From assembly GCA_030063045.1 (NCBI GenBank), contig JAQSEB010000131.1, forward strand, positions 124,001 through 188,000: a DNA stretch of 64,000 nucleotides. The letters run 5' to 3'. Of the stretch, positions 1-12,765 are shown piece by piece. How positions within the stretch are numbered: the stretch's first letter is position 1; each line of letters starts with the position of its first letter. Position numbers and translations under genes: made by a program. The DNA comes from Pratylenchus scribneri (taxonomy: Eukaryota; Nematoda; Chromadorea; Rhabditida; Pratylenchidae). The notes below the pieces were generated by a model. It did no database searches and was not told where the DNA came from. It saw only the letters and a program-made list of their open reading frames with translations.

Positions 1-851
1 AATAATTTTTTATAATCTTATTATACTTAAATTATTTAATAGATAATTTTGAGTGAATCTAAAATTTATATTTATTATGTCATAAGTTCAAGGAAATATT
101 CATATCAAAATTTTTTAATTGGTTATATATTATATTCAATTTCAATATTTAAGAAATATAAAAAAACAATTAAAAATACTGTTTTAATTAGAATTTTTCG
201 AACTATCTTTTCCAAATTTTAATAATGTAATTCAAATTATTTTCATTGAAACCCTGTTTAAATTTGCTAAAAACTTATATATTTTTATCGAATTCGAAAA
301 AAGTCAAGTGCCATTATTTTTCTCTAAATAGATGTTGCCCGCCAAAAATAAATTCAACCATCAAGGCACTTGCAAAAATAAAATTGAAAAGATAATTTAT
401 TTTAATTGCAAAAAGATAGAATATAAGAAAAATTATGGAAATGTAACTTCGGACAAATGAATGCTTTATGTGATTATTTTTTAAAATTATTTAATTAAAC
501 AATTATTTTAAAATTTAAATAAATTGCTAAGAATAAATAAAAATTATTATTAAAATATCGATAAAAATTTTCTTAAAAGAACAAAACCAATTATAAAAAA
601 TTATTCAATTAAAGTTAATCAATTGAAAATTATAAAATCTTTATTAAAATTAAAAACATTTAAAGAAATTTACAGTAATTGACTCTTTATTCCTTGATGA
701 GAAGCGGCATTTTACAAAATTTGAACGATGGATTAATTAATTTAGTTAGATTTTCAACCATTGAAATATTTATTTGAAAAGATCAATTTATCATAAGAGG
801 GATAAATGAAATATCAATAAAAATTTGATAGAATCCATAAATATTTTATTT

Positions 852-1067
852 TTATATATATATTATATAATTTATTAAACAAATCTTCCACAAATGTGAG
901 GCTAATTTTGGTATTTTTTTATTGGGCAATTTATCTAATGCAATCAATTCGGACCAAAAGCCATCAACATTAAGTTTTACCAATACATTCCAAAATACAT
1001 TAGGCTCTCGTTTTTCCGTTTCACATTGCCTTCCATAATAAAAGTAAGAAAATAGGCATGAATTCAT
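852..1067 (-). CDS. possible coding exon or gene fragment, unknown product
   Basis: A 71-codon open frame reads on the minus strand from an ATG near 1067 to a stop near 852. Residues about 10-63 have a mixed composition with charged residues (a segment reading CETEKREPN, later WSELIALDKLP), unlike the Phe/Tyr/Ile runs of neighbouring translations. The last few residues fall back to AT-driven Ile/Tyr, suggesting the true coding part ends before the stop, perhaps at a splice site. No domain is recognised. The + strand of the same stretch also reads fairly well except for TAA codons, so the strand assignment is weak. Confidence 0.22.
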   Translation of the reverse strand: MNSCLFSYFYYGRQCETEKREPNVFWNVLVKLNVDGFWSELIALDKLPNKKIPKLASHLWKICLINYIIYI

Positions 1068-1774
1068 TGCTAAGATTTATAGCAAATATATAAAAAATAT
1101 TATTTCCATATTATCGATGAAAAACTCATAAAATTTTTTAGTTTTCAAAATATTTTATAAAAAATCTCGCCATGAAAAATGATTGAATATATTTTATCCT
1201 TATCGATGGTTGGAAAAGACCCAAATTTGTTGAATCAAAAAAAAATTTAATTAAAAAAATTTACTACAATTCAAAAAATGAAATATATTATGTAAAAAAT
1301 TTTTGTTTGAATCACAAGGAAATAAAATAATAAATTTTATTAAAAATATAATTAAAATAAATGTTAAATTTTTTTAAGAACAATTTAATTATCGTCTATT
1401 TCAATAATAAAATTTAAAAAATTGATGACCAAAGTAATAAGGAAAATTTATAAAAATACAATTATTTGTTGATAAAAACAACACCAAATTAGCAATTCAA
1501 AATTATAAATTTAATGAAAAAAATTGTTTGTCAAATAGCAAATACTCTTGTAAATTTGCGGAAAAAAAATCTAAATTATAAAATTAAATAATATTATTTT
1601 GAAATTGAATTAGATAAAAAATTTAAAATAAATTATGAAAAATATTAACCAATTTTTAATTAAATAATTTGATAAAAATATAAAAAAAAAGAGAATCAAA
1701 TAATAATTGATATTAACAATTATAATATTCAAGAAAAAAATAATAGTGGTCTTTAGTAAAATAGATTTCTATAC

Positions 1775-1836
1775 AGAATCGATGGTAGATAAAGAGAAAT
1801 TGAAGGCATCCCAAATCGCTCTCAATGTATTGGCTT
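1775..1836 (-). other. possible 62-bp internal exon, unknown product
   Basis: On the minus strand a pyrimidine-rich acceptor (TACTTTTCAG) precedes 62 bases of ordinary composition, which are followed by a GTATAG donor. Two leftover bases and then 20 codons are open, including the segment ANTLRAIWDAF. The base composition changes sharply at both edges. The + strand is also open over this stretch in one frame, so orientation is inferred from the splice-like flanks only. Confidence 0.25.
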
Positions 1837-4385
1837 CTGAAAAGTAGATTATTTATATTTTTTTACATTTTGAAAATTAAATAATCTTAAAATTAATTTA
1901 TCATACCAACTAATAATTAGAATAAATTAAAATAATTATTGATAAAGATTTTATAATTTTTGGACCATAAAGTTAATATTTATATTATTATGTTGATCTT
2001 CTTAATACCCTGAATAGAAATAATTCACTGCGATTTCGTGAAGGCCGATAATAATGCCGTATAAAATGTTTTTGTCGAATATTATTTGGTTGTTCTTTTT
2101 AATATTCTAAAAGCAATGCTACTTCATATGCCTAAAAAATATAAAATAAATTTAAAACCTTTCCTGATGTAAAATATAAAATAATATAAAATATCAATCC
2201 CCTATTTTAAAAATATAGAGGCAGTCAAAATCAGAAAAGATGGAAAAATAAATGGAAATAATTAAAAAATTTTAAAAATATTGTTCCTGATTTTTGTAGC
2301 TGCAGACATATATCGAAAATTTGAGCTAGGCTTCACAAATACCTTGGTGCAATCTAAATACTTAACTTTTATTTTATATTACTTTCGAAAATGCATTGAT
2401 AGAGGCGGCAAAAAAGAATAGTGCCATTAAATTAATAAAACATTTTAAAATAAATAAATCTTCTAAATCATAACAAGATAGGCTAAATCTTGATGATAAA
2501 ATTTTAAAATGATGATTTGTATTAAATTATTAAAACATGTGCACCAGAAAGAGATTAGGTATTTTTTGAATAAAAAAATTTCTTTATTCTTAAAAATATC
2601 ACGAAATTAATTAGCTAATTTTTTTATTAGCATTATTTCCATATCTAATAATATTTTATTTCTTAATTATTTTACAAAATATTTTATTAATATTTATATT
2701 TATTAATAAATAATTAATTCTTAAATTTAAATTTTCAATTAGCTAATAAAAATACTTGACAATTTGTAAAAATTATTTTAATCATATGATTAGTAAAATT
2801 TTTTGCATTGAAACAATTATTGTAGCCATTGATAAATATAATATATGACTAAAATATATAAAGTATAATTAATATTACAATAATATTATAGAGCCAATAT
2901 GAAAAAATAATCCATTTAAATTATAAGAAAAATTGGAATATGCGAATTATTTAATTTAGAATCAATTTTTTATTTCTTAAAGTTCCAATATTAAAAATTT
3001 TATTGATTTGGCCTAAGACTTGTATACTTTTTAATTACAATTCTTTTATTTGTGGGTTTGCTTTGCATATTTAAAAATAGAATATTAATCAAAATGTTTT
3101 AAATTCTCAATTTCGCTAAAATATTAGGCCAAAAATTATTATTGTTTTTTTGAATGAAAAAAAAATTGTCAATATTAATTTTTAAAAAAAAAACAATTTT
3201 CTAATATAGATGAATGCAAACTATAGCTAATTTGATAATGATTGGAATCGATGTAAGAACATGAAAAGTATTATTATTAAATGCGATCGAAAATGCTCTT
3301 CTTATTATGATTGTTAAAAAATCAATAATGCGTCATATGAAATCGAAGGCAAACTTCTTTATCACTTAAAGAAAATTAATTTAATATATAATATAATAAT
3401 GAAATTTAATAAAAATTTGGAATAAAATTAATAATTATAAATAATTTGAAATAAAACTATATATTAAAAAATATTCGAAAAAAATAAATTTTAAGTTATG
3501 AAATAAAAATTAAAAAAATAAAAATACGAATAATTAATCAAAGGATTATTTCAGCAAAATCCATAATCTGACTATGATGAAATTAGATTAACTCAAATTA
3601 ATTTATACATAAATTTAATTAAAATAATTTTGTAAAAAATGAAGTCAAAATCATCAAAAATGGAGAAATATTCGCAAAAAATATATTCATTCATCAAATA
3701 TTAATCAAAACAATAGTAAATAATTAAGTGAGGATACATATTCGAGCGAAACACATCAATTATCAGAACCAAAATATTGTGCATCGCTAGTATAACTTAT
3801 CAATCCAGAGATAATGTTTTGTGAGAATAATTGTGCTCGTCTGATGGATATTTTAATTTAATTTTATTAAAATTAATACTGAAAGAATAGTAAATAAAAC
3901 AATTAAATTATTTATCTACAATTCTATAATTAATCAATGACCCAATTGGTCATAATCTCATAAATGAGGAATATTTTTCGGAATAGATATTCTCCAATCA
4001 ATTATTGTTAAAAATCAATAATATTTTTAATTAGCATAAAATATGATTTAACGATTTTTTTGTATTCCTATTTATGTTATTTCTTGATTAATATTAGAAT
4101 TGTACCTTAGAAATGAAATTAAATAAAATCTGATGATAAAAATTTTCTTACATTTAAAATCTCATGCATTAATTTTTGAAATCAGAAGAAAAATGAAATT
4201 GGGACAAACCGGGCCTTTCAAATAGTTTTTAAATTAGAAAATAATTTTATTGTAATAAAAAATAAATAAGAAATAATTTATTAAAATTTTTATTACTAAA
4301 AAATATGTATTTATTTAAAATTTTTATAAATAATATTTCTAGGATATTAAAAATTTATTACTAGTAAAATATAAAAAAGTAAATA

Positions 4386-4535
4386 AAGTTCGAGAAGGAC
4401 TATGGAAATAATGGAACGCTTTTCCTCTATTTAGACGAGAAATTATCTGCCCAGCTTTATGGATGCAAAAGTCAACGGATTAAAAAAATTTTCGATTTAA
4501 ATGACGTAGAATATAATTTCAACTCCACTTCTTAA
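4386..4535 (+). other. possible exon or gene fragment, unknown product
   Basis: About 50 codons are open on the + strand across exactly the stretch where composition becomes ordinary, ending at a TAA. The segment YLDEKLSAQLYGC is typical of what is seen. There is no obvious ATG at the left edge and no strong GT donor at the right edge. The minus strand is also partly open. No domain is recognised. Confidence 0.2.
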
Positions 4536-4622
4536 CTTTCCAAATAATATATGAAATAAAAGAGGGTAGAATATGAAATAATAAGAATAAGGCCAACCAA
4601 AAAATATTTTTCGGTGAACCGA

Positions 4623-5054
4623 TTAAGTAATAACAAAAATAAAAAATTTTAAAATTAACATATAATTTGAAAATAAATTAAAATTCAATGGAAATAATAA
4701 AACCATCAGAAATAGACGGTAAATAAAAATATAGAATATCGAATAAAATATTAAAAAATAATAAAAAAATAAAAAAAATTTATGTCGAAACAATTGTGTT
4801 TTATTTAAAAAAATAATCTTAATTGAATTTAAATAAAAATTAAAATAAATATTATTATTAAAAACGAAGAAGAACAATTTAGAAAAATTTACAAAATAAT
4901 AAATTATTACATTATAACATGACATAAGATTTACGTAGGAACAAGCAGTAGCTTTGAAGATTATAATTTTTAAATAAAAATTGACAACGGCTGATTGTGC
5001 CTCATCATTAATTGGAATTGAGTAATAAACAAATTTCGAATTTGCAACATTCAA
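4623..5054 (-). CDS. possible small membrane-protein gene or exon plus AT-rich read-through
   Basis: This is the longest standard-code frame outside the repeat islands apart from the transposase (143 codons). The first 35-40 residues have mixed composition (for example INDEAQSAVV near residues 16-25). From about residue 50 it becomes almost pure Phe/Tyr/Ile/Leu/Asn, as AT-rich DNA always gives on the T-rich strand. A GTAAAT donor-like site sits close to the change in composition (about 4937-4942). A first exon ending there is a simpler reading than a 143-residue membrane protein. The length alone is only mildly surprising for this composition. Confidence 0.25.
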   Translation of the reverse strand: MNVANSKFVYYSIPINDEAQSAVVNFYLKIIIFKATACSYVNLMSCYNVIIYYFVNFSKLFFFVFNNNIYFNFYLNSIKIIFLNKTQLFRHKFFLFFYYFLIFYSIFYIFIYRLFLMVLLFPLNFNLFSNYMLILKFFIFVIT

Positions 5055-8000
5055 TAATAATAATTGTTAAAATTTATTAGACTCATTTAATATTCACTAA
5101 TTTGTTTTACTCTTGACATAAAAATTTATCCTTATAATTTTCTTTTATATTTTATCTGTTATATATGAAAAGTATAGATAGAATATAAAATTTAATAATT
5201 TAAATTTTAAATAATCAATATTATAAAAATTCATTTAAAAAATGATACATATTTTTAGTTGAATAATTTAAAAAAATAAAGAATAAAATAAAATGATAAA
5301 GATGTAATATTATTAAATAAAAATTTATTTTGAAAATAAATATAATAAATAGGAATATTATTTCTGATATCTATAAAAAAGTTTGCAAAAAAATATTTTT
5401 GGAAAAAAATAAAATTGTTTTAAATCATATCATGTGTCTCTGCTATCGTGCAGACTATTTATGCAAACCGAGAGAATACAAGGGAAAATGTCAAAAAAAA
5501 ATAATCAAGCATCAGTAAGAAAAATTAAATAATTTTAATCTTTAAATTAAATTTGAAAAAAAATTTTTGATTAAAAATGATTCCTAAAATATTGATAATA
5601 ATAAAATTTGTAAAAATTTTTTTTAGTATATGCATATGAATAAAAAATAGAAAATTAACAAAAAATTTTAATATAAAAATTTTAATAAAATTTTCTGAAT
5701 AATAGATATTTTTTTCCTTAAATATAAATTAGATTAATTAATAAATGAACAAAAGTATATATTTTTAATTATTGAGAAATCCAATTATTCCATAAATGGA
5801 TATTGTATCACTGTCGAACTATATGAGTTAGTATGCTTGAACATATATGTACATATTAACAATGCAATGGATTTTGATAAAATTTATTTTTTTTTGATAA
5901 ATATTAAAAGATAATTTGAAATATATTAAAAAAAATATGTATATGAAAATATTCATAAAAATTGAGTTTTATTATAATAAATATAATTAATAATTAATGA
6001 ACATTTAATTATTTTAGACTCAAGTAGCTTATATAAAAATTGTAATTAAAATAATAAAAATTGTTCCGAACACTTATAAAAAATTATTAATACGATAAAA
6101 AATTAAGTTAAAAAAATTAAAATAGTTTGTTTAATCAGAATATGCAATTCTATATAAAAATTAAAAATACTAATTCATTATGAAAAGACATTAAACTATG
6201 TTTTGTCAGCTAATATTGAAAGTAAATCCATTTAATATTAATGAATTTATTTTATGAATGTATAAATAAAAAAATAATTTAACAACTCTCGATTCTTTAA
6301 TTAATATTATGTGTTAAATACCCATTAATTGATTCATATTTATTTATTGATATTAATTAATAGAAAAATTAATAAAATAATTTAGAATCAAAAATACATT
6401 TACAAACAAAAAAAATACATTGAAATTATATACATGGCAGGATAAAAGAGGAATTGAAAAATTAAATTTATAATTTTAATGTTAAAATTTAAAAATTTTA
6501 TCCGCCGTTAGTTTAAAAGAATTATTGCATTATTTGATTATCTTAAAAATTCCTTATTTAGAATATTTCATTAAATATAATGATAAATTAATATAATTTC
6601 ATAATTATTAAATTCACAAAAACGATTATTACCTTAAAAAAATCTAAAATAATTACAAAAGAGAATAAATAAAAATTTTATATATGTCATTTTGAAAATA
6701 AAATTAAAATTAATTGAATTTAAAATTTTATAAAATTTTGATTTGAAAATAATTATTATCATATGAAAAAATTAAAATATATTAAAAAAACAAATTAAAT
6801 ATTTCGCTAAAAATCTATTACAATCGATCTTTTATGAAGAAAATGTTGGCAAGCGAAATGTAAAAAAGAGGTAATACTAATTCTAAAAAGGAAAAATTAT
6901 TTAATAAAAAATCACACCTTATTTTTTAAATTAAAAATAATTTTTATATATTTATTAAAAGTATTATGAATTTTAATTTAAAACATAGACTTGCAAACAT
7001 ATTTTTTTCGACAGAAGATTCCATTATTATTATAATCTACCTATCAAATAAAAAATATTTTTAATAAAAAATAGAATTTCAATAGTTTATTATAAATTTA
7101 TTGCACAATATAATTTTTTTTCAGCATTCTGGAAAATACCTTCAATTTCCCCGATGTAGTCGGTTGGAATTGCGATTGAAAAATTATAAAAAAATATATT
7201 TTAATTAGAAAACTACAAATGAAAAATCTTTTTCTAAATTTAAAAAAAAAATAATAAATTAAATGAAATAAGAAATTTTTAATTGCAATATGCTAAAATG
7301 ACAAATTATTTTTTTATATAGTAATGATTTAAATCTAGAAGTAAAATTTTTAAAAGATTATGGACTTAAGAATTTTATTAATTAGGATGAAATTTCTTAA
7401 AATTTTAATTCATAAATTTATCAAAATAATAATTTATTAATAAACAAATTTGAAAATAAAGAAAATTTAATGTAGATGATTATAATAATCTCTAGAAATA
7501 ATTAAAGTTATAAAGATTGTTTAGAAGATAATATGCAAAAATTAGATTGATATAAATTCTTCATAGATAGAAATTTTATTAAAAATACTAAATATGGCAT
7601 AAATTTTGTTCTTTGTTGTAGTTAAAAATATAGTTATTTTGAAAAATGAGAGAAATAAAAGGAATTAATTTAATATGTTTTAAAAATGCCGTATATTTTA
7701 ATTTCAAATGCCGCATATGCACGAGCCTTGATCGAGAACCAGATCGAAATTCTGGAAAAATAAACAGAAATATATATAAAATATGAAATTTTTAAATATA
7801 ATTTCAATAAAGAGATATTATTAAAATTCCTTTTTTATTCATGGCCCATCCATGAACTTAAAAAATAATACGGAATAATAAATAATTATGAATATTTTTA
7901 AAGATAATATAAATATGAGAATTGTAATTGAAAATTACATAAAAATGATAAATGTTATTTTTAGATAAAAAAAATATATGAAAATATTTTTAATTTTTTT

Positions 8001-8595
8001 TAAAGTTTTTTATCATAAAAATATATCAATTTGCTTCAATATATTTAAAAAAAATTAATGAAAATTTTCAACAACTTTAATCATCATTGGAAAATAATTT
8101 CGTCGGGATTTGTGGATTATTTAAAAATTTATTAAATTGGTATTTAACTGAATTATTATATAATATAAGACCTATTTTTAGGCCATTAAATTTTTAAAAT
8201 ATATATTTGTATCATTGATCAATAAATGAAATAAAATATTGAACAAAAAACCTGATTTAATAAATTTGTAAAATAAGGTAGTAAGCATAACTCCAAGATA
8301 TGAAGAAAATTTTTATATTTTTAAACAAAAAATTAATTAAATCGAAAAAGTATTTATTTAAAATTTTCTCTTAATCGAGAAAAAATAAAATTAATATAAA
8401 AAATTTAATACCAGATTTATATATTTGATTTATAATTAATATTTTGCTGAATTTAATAACATATAATTTATCCAATTATATTTCGAAGATAAGAATATAT
8501 AAAATTATTATAAATATAATTTTATTTTATAAATCTTTTATTTGTTATTTAATTTAATTAAAATAAATATTCTTTATAAAAAATTTCTATATTAG

Positions 8596-8817
8596 AATAA
8601 GAAAATAAAAATTTATTGCCAGCGTTTTTACTGTTTAAAAGTGAAAAATCCTGACAATTTTCGAAATTGTATTTATAAAAAAGCTTCTAAGTATTTTTTT
8701 ATGGACAAACATATTTCAACTGTGAACCATATAGAAGAAATATGGATGAATTCTCTTTCAAAAGAAAAAATAAATAAAATAAATAATTTGCATAGTTTTC
8801 TACGGCTAATTATATAA
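8596..8817 (+). other. 74-codon open stretch without start, unknown product
   Basis: An uninterrupted standard-code frame of 74 codons runs between a TAG and a TAA. It contains basic and cysteine residues early (RFYCLKVKNPD) and a mixed helical stretch later (HIEEIWMNSLSKEKI). The first ATG is about half-way, so a full gene would need an upstream exon. It could be an exon or a decayed gene; no family is recognised. Confidence 0.2.
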
Positions 8818-9799
8818 ATAAATTGGCTATATATGAGAAAAAAAATATTTGCTTTTAGATGAAATTTTAATTATAGCATTAGTTAATTTTTTTAAATTAT
8901 ACTAAATTTAAAATATATAAAATTTTAAAAAAAGTAAAAATGAAAAATATTATTAAATAAATGCGTATTATTAGGATCAGAATTCGTTGCATGCTGAAAT
9001 TTAAGCAAAGGATAAGACCGTGTCCTCGATTTTTATACAAAATTAAAAGACCCTACAAAATAATTATAAAACAAAGAAATAATCTTGAATTATTTAAATT
9101 TGGAAAATAAATTGTCGTTTCTCCATTTTGGCAGTAAACTAAATAAAGTAATAATCCAAAAAGAAATAAAGGCTTTATAAAATTTTCTGCTTAAATCTGG
9201 ACTGAATAAAAATTAAGTATGATATTTATTATAATAAGAATTTATATAAAAAATTTATTCATGAAAATACATTTGATATTGATGAATAATTATTAAAAAA
9301 AATATCTAAATATAAATTATTGGTAATTTTTTTGAATTATCTATAAAATTATAAATACTAGCCCGCCATCTTATTGTAACAAATAATACTGAAATGTCTG
9401 TTATTCAATTCAAGCCAAATCAGAAACAAATAACAAACAAATAGCAAGCTTATAAAAAAATTTTAAAGATTAGCTTAAAAATGTAAAATCAATACCTAAA
9501 GCAAGAATTTATATAAATTTATAAAAAATATAATTTTTAGATAATTAAAAATAAATAAAATTTTATATTTTAATTTGCTAAAAATTTATTTTTTATAAAA
9601 TTAGAGAGAAAATAAAAAGAAGATAGTTTATTAATGAAATATATAAACTAAATTCTATTTTTATTAACTATAATTAATAATCAAAGTAAATGCAATATTT
9701 ATAGAGAAAAATATTTTATAAACAAATATGGAATTGATAACTATAAAATTATTTCCTTTAAATATATATAATATCAACAAATTTGCTATTAAATAATAA

Positions 9800-9976
9800 T
9801 GTATCAATCAAAATCGTGATGGAAGCAATGCAAAATTAGAAGGAAAAAACAATGCTTCGTCACTAAATGATTGCCTTCAAACAGGACCAATTTTGTTGAA
9901 AGAATTGATGTGTATTTTGCTTCGATCTAAAAGGATGAAAAACGCCATATTGACGGACACTGTAAATATGTTTTAA
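9800..9976 (+). pseudogene. BEL/Pao-like reverse transcriptase fragment
   Basis: A 58-codon frame between in-frame TAA codons contains a run resembling the start of the reverse transcriptase domain of BEL/Pao LTR retrotransposons: a DGS segment, then SLNDCLQTGP, then ILLR, then a KNAILTD...F segment where the family usually has an A-[DE]-I-x-K-x-F stretch. These blocks occur in the family's usual order and spacing. From family knowledge, the catalytic YxDD region, RNase H and integrase should follow downstream, but the reading frame stops at 9974-9976 and plain AT-rich DNA follows. No LTRs, primer-binding site or polypurine tract are seen nearby. I read it as a remnant interrupted by AT-rich DNA, or as an exon-sized piece. 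The assignment rests on motif memory, not on a search. Confidence 0.55.
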
Positions 9977-11577
9977 AAACTGTTGTATTGAAAAAGAAAC
10001 ATAAAATAAAATTTATTTATCAAAAAAAAATTTATTAAAATTGCTACGCTTTATAGATTCATTTAAAAAAGCTTTAATCTTCTATCTCAATTGAAAGATA
10101 AATCATAGAAAAATTTTAATAAATTCGACAATGAAATTTATTAAAATCACTTATTTATTTTTAAAAAAATGAAAAATTGTATAAAATATTATATGAAAAA
10201 AATATAAATGCTTTTCTTTAAAAAAGTAATAATGATAATTTTTTAAAAAATTTATAGCAATTGCATCTGTAAAATATAGATTATTTAAATTTATTTTTTT
10301 ATAAATTAAATTAAAAATTTTATTAATTTAAATAAATTAAATTATTTATCCAAATTAATTTATAATATATTATAAAGAATATCTTATTCCTAATTATATT
10401 CTAAACAATAATTTTGCCTTCTCAACATTTCTCGATGACATTTTCCATGAATTTGAAATTTAAATTTTAAGTAGAAAAAATATAGTACCATCAGCCACAC
10501 AAAAATTATTGTTATGAAAGATTGAAGGAAAAATTTTTCTATAAAATAAAATATAAAAAAATTTCTATCATTAAAAATTATAGATTATTTAATGAAATAA
10601 AAATTTTGATTAATATTCTTATAAAATTCCTGAAAAATGTTATTATTATCGACATCAACATAAAACTCGTATTAGAATATTTTTAAATAAATTGTATAAA
10701 TTAATAAAATTTTGAAAATTTTAAGATAATTTGAAAAATGCAAATAAAAACATGAAAAGTAAATTAAAGATAAATTAGATAAATTAGAAAATTTATGAAA
10801 ATTTTCTTATATGAATAGTAAATTTAAAATAAAAAATAATAATTCAAAAAAATAATTCGAAAATAATTAATTTAAAAATCTAAATATTTATTTATATTTA
10901 TTAAAAAAAGGATTAATGTAAAATTATATATAAATCAAAAATTACTATAAAGATACTCATATAAAATATTATATATTGTGAATATTTTTTAAAATTGAAA
11001 TAATACTTCCTAATTCGAGAGATTGAACCAAAATAATTTCCACTAATTCTTATGGGCATAATATAATTTACACTATGGTAATTTTTTTAATTTTTTTAAA
11101 TATTTATTTAATAAAAGATAAGAATCAGAAAATGCGATGTTGTCATGGATAATTTACTTAGATAAAAATTAAAAATTCATAAAATAATTTTATGAAATTT
11201 AAGAAATATTTGGAAATTATAATATAAATGATTTTTTTTTATTTAATTAATTTTTTTCATAATATCCTGTTTTATGATATTCATTTATGTATTAATTCTT
11301 TAAAAAGTGAACTAAAATTATTAAAAATCTGGAGAGCTACAATATATATTCTATACCAGTAGATGCTTCCAATAATATAATCAAAATTATATTTTTTACA
11401 GATGATAAAATTTATCAAAAAATAATCGTTAAAAATGTTATAAATAATTTTAATATTGCTTGTAGTAATAATATTGAATTGCATAATCTTCCATGATGGA
11501 ATAAATATTTAAAAATACAAAACAAATTATATGATAATTCAATAAAAATTTATAAGAATAATCTCTAGAGAATAGAT
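9977..11577. other. AT-rich region, no assignable gene
   Basis: Purine-biased AT-rich DNA. A weak island lies near 10420-10500. Minus-strand open reading at 11281-11484 (67 codons) is mostly Ile/Asn/Tyr and is not convincing as a gene. Nothing else is seen. Confidence 0.6.
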
Positions 11578-11735
11578 AAAATTTTAAATTAAAATCAATA
11601 AAAGAATAAATTAATTGAAATCAAATTTATAAAATTTTAAGAAATTTACGAAAATAAAAATTTTAAATTAAAATCAATAAAAGAATAAATTAATTGAAAT
11701 CAAATTTATAAAATTTTAAGAAATTTACGAAAATA
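11578..11735. repeat. perfect tandem duplication, 79-bp unit, two copies
   Basis: Bases 11578-11656 and 11657-11735 appear identical over all 79 positions, lying head to tail. In AT-rich DNA that otherwise shows no exact long repeats, a perfect copy implies a recent slippage or unequal-exchange event, or an assembly duplication. Confidence 0.9.
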
Positions 11736-12522
11736 TATTGTATTGTTGAAATCTAAATACATAAATAATAGGTAAAAAATAGGAAAAATTATATATTTTT
11801 AACTAAAGAATTAATAAACTATTTATATAAAACCTTTATGATTGAAGAAGCAGAGGTGGAAGATAATAAATTTTTTCAAAAGTGCCTACAATTTCTGGCT
11901 CTTGCCCATTAAATAAAAATCGAATCCGATAATTTTTAATAAATGATAAATAAAATTACTATTAAAAATCATACAATTCTATATATAGTTTCGAAATCAA
12001 ATATATATTACATTTATTCTTTTTTATATATAAATAATTTGGAAGGAAAATTAAATAAAAAAATCGAAAAAAATTTAATAAAGTAAAAAAGAATATCGTA
12101 ACCGAAAATTTTAAAATTTTGTGAAGATAAAAATATCAAATGCATGTCAATATATAATATATAAAGAAAGCATATGAATTATAATGAATAATTCGTAAAA
12201 AAATCGTATAAATAATATTTATTTCAAAGGAAAACATTAATAAAATTTTGAAATTAAAATTTTATTTTAGTATAAAAAAGATATATAAATGAATATACAA
12301 AAAATTTTCAAGATTAAAAAAACATTAAAAAATTATAATTATTTATGACTATTTTTAAAAATATTTTAAAAATAAAATAGATAATAGCAATTAAATTTTC
12401 AAATTGAAAAAAAAAGAAATTTATTTTCTACAAAATACTTATTAATATTAAAAAGGTAAGCCTTTCTCCGGCTATTGCATTAAATAGAAACAACTTACAA
12501 TTCTAATAAATTGCATTGATAT
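11736..12522. other. AT-rich region, no assignable gene
   Basis: Purine-biased AT-rich DNA with a very short ordinary-composition patch at about 11850-11930. No convincing coding, RNA or repeat feature is seen. Confidence 0.6.
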
Positions 12523-12765
12523 TTGAAAAAAATAAAATTAGCTTAAAAGAAAAAAATTTGTAATAAAAATTTTTTTATTTTATAAAAAATTCCATTTAAT
12601 TATATGGAATAAAATTAATATTAGCGATAATTGTTAATTTTAAAAATATTATCTTTTTTTAATAAAAAAGTAAAAGAAAAAATCCATAATAATTTATTAT
12701 ATTTATATATAAGATATAGAATAAGTTGAATAAGGAGCACAGAGCCTGAATGACATGGCTTGAGT
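12523..12765. repeat. dispersed repeat, copy 1
   Basis: This stretch aligns by eye, in the same orientation, to a second copy at about 19375-19640. Shared blocks include a poly-A/T lead-in with TTTGTAATAAAAATTT, then TGGAATAAAA, then an ATTA.CGATAATT block, and at the end GCCTGAATGACA followed by a TTGAG. The copies differ by many substitutions and small indels, so they are old. In the last block, read on the minus strand, the three differences between the copies fall at third codon positions of one frame (reading LLKPCHSG), which hints at former coding or exon duplication. Confidence 0.6.

Larger units (their letters stand above)
1..9799. other. AT-rich gene-poor region, purine-biased + strand
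   Basis: No gene can be assigned here. The sequence is almost entirely A and T, with A clearly over T and G over C on the + strand. Short stretches of more ordinary composition stand out at about 660-745, 880-1050, 1745-1845, 1990-2130, 2290-2420, 3280-3360, 3720-3850, 4150-4225, 4385-4535, 4930-5050, 5430-5515, 7120-7180, 7685-7755, 8620-8810 and 8975-9160. Each is open in one or more frames for 20-70 codons, often on both strands, so none can be called a gene by inspection. They could be exons in large AT-rich introns, decayed genes or conserved non-coding DNA. Confidence 0.6.

Noticed and set aside
303..372. CAAGTGCC and GGCACTTG as an inverted repeat about 50 bp apart.
   Set aside because: Eight-base arms with a long loop are too weak to call a structure.
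12744..12764. The GCCTGAATGACA block as a box C/D small RNA or tRNA piece.
   Set aside because: No second box, stem or tRNA arms could be found around either copy.
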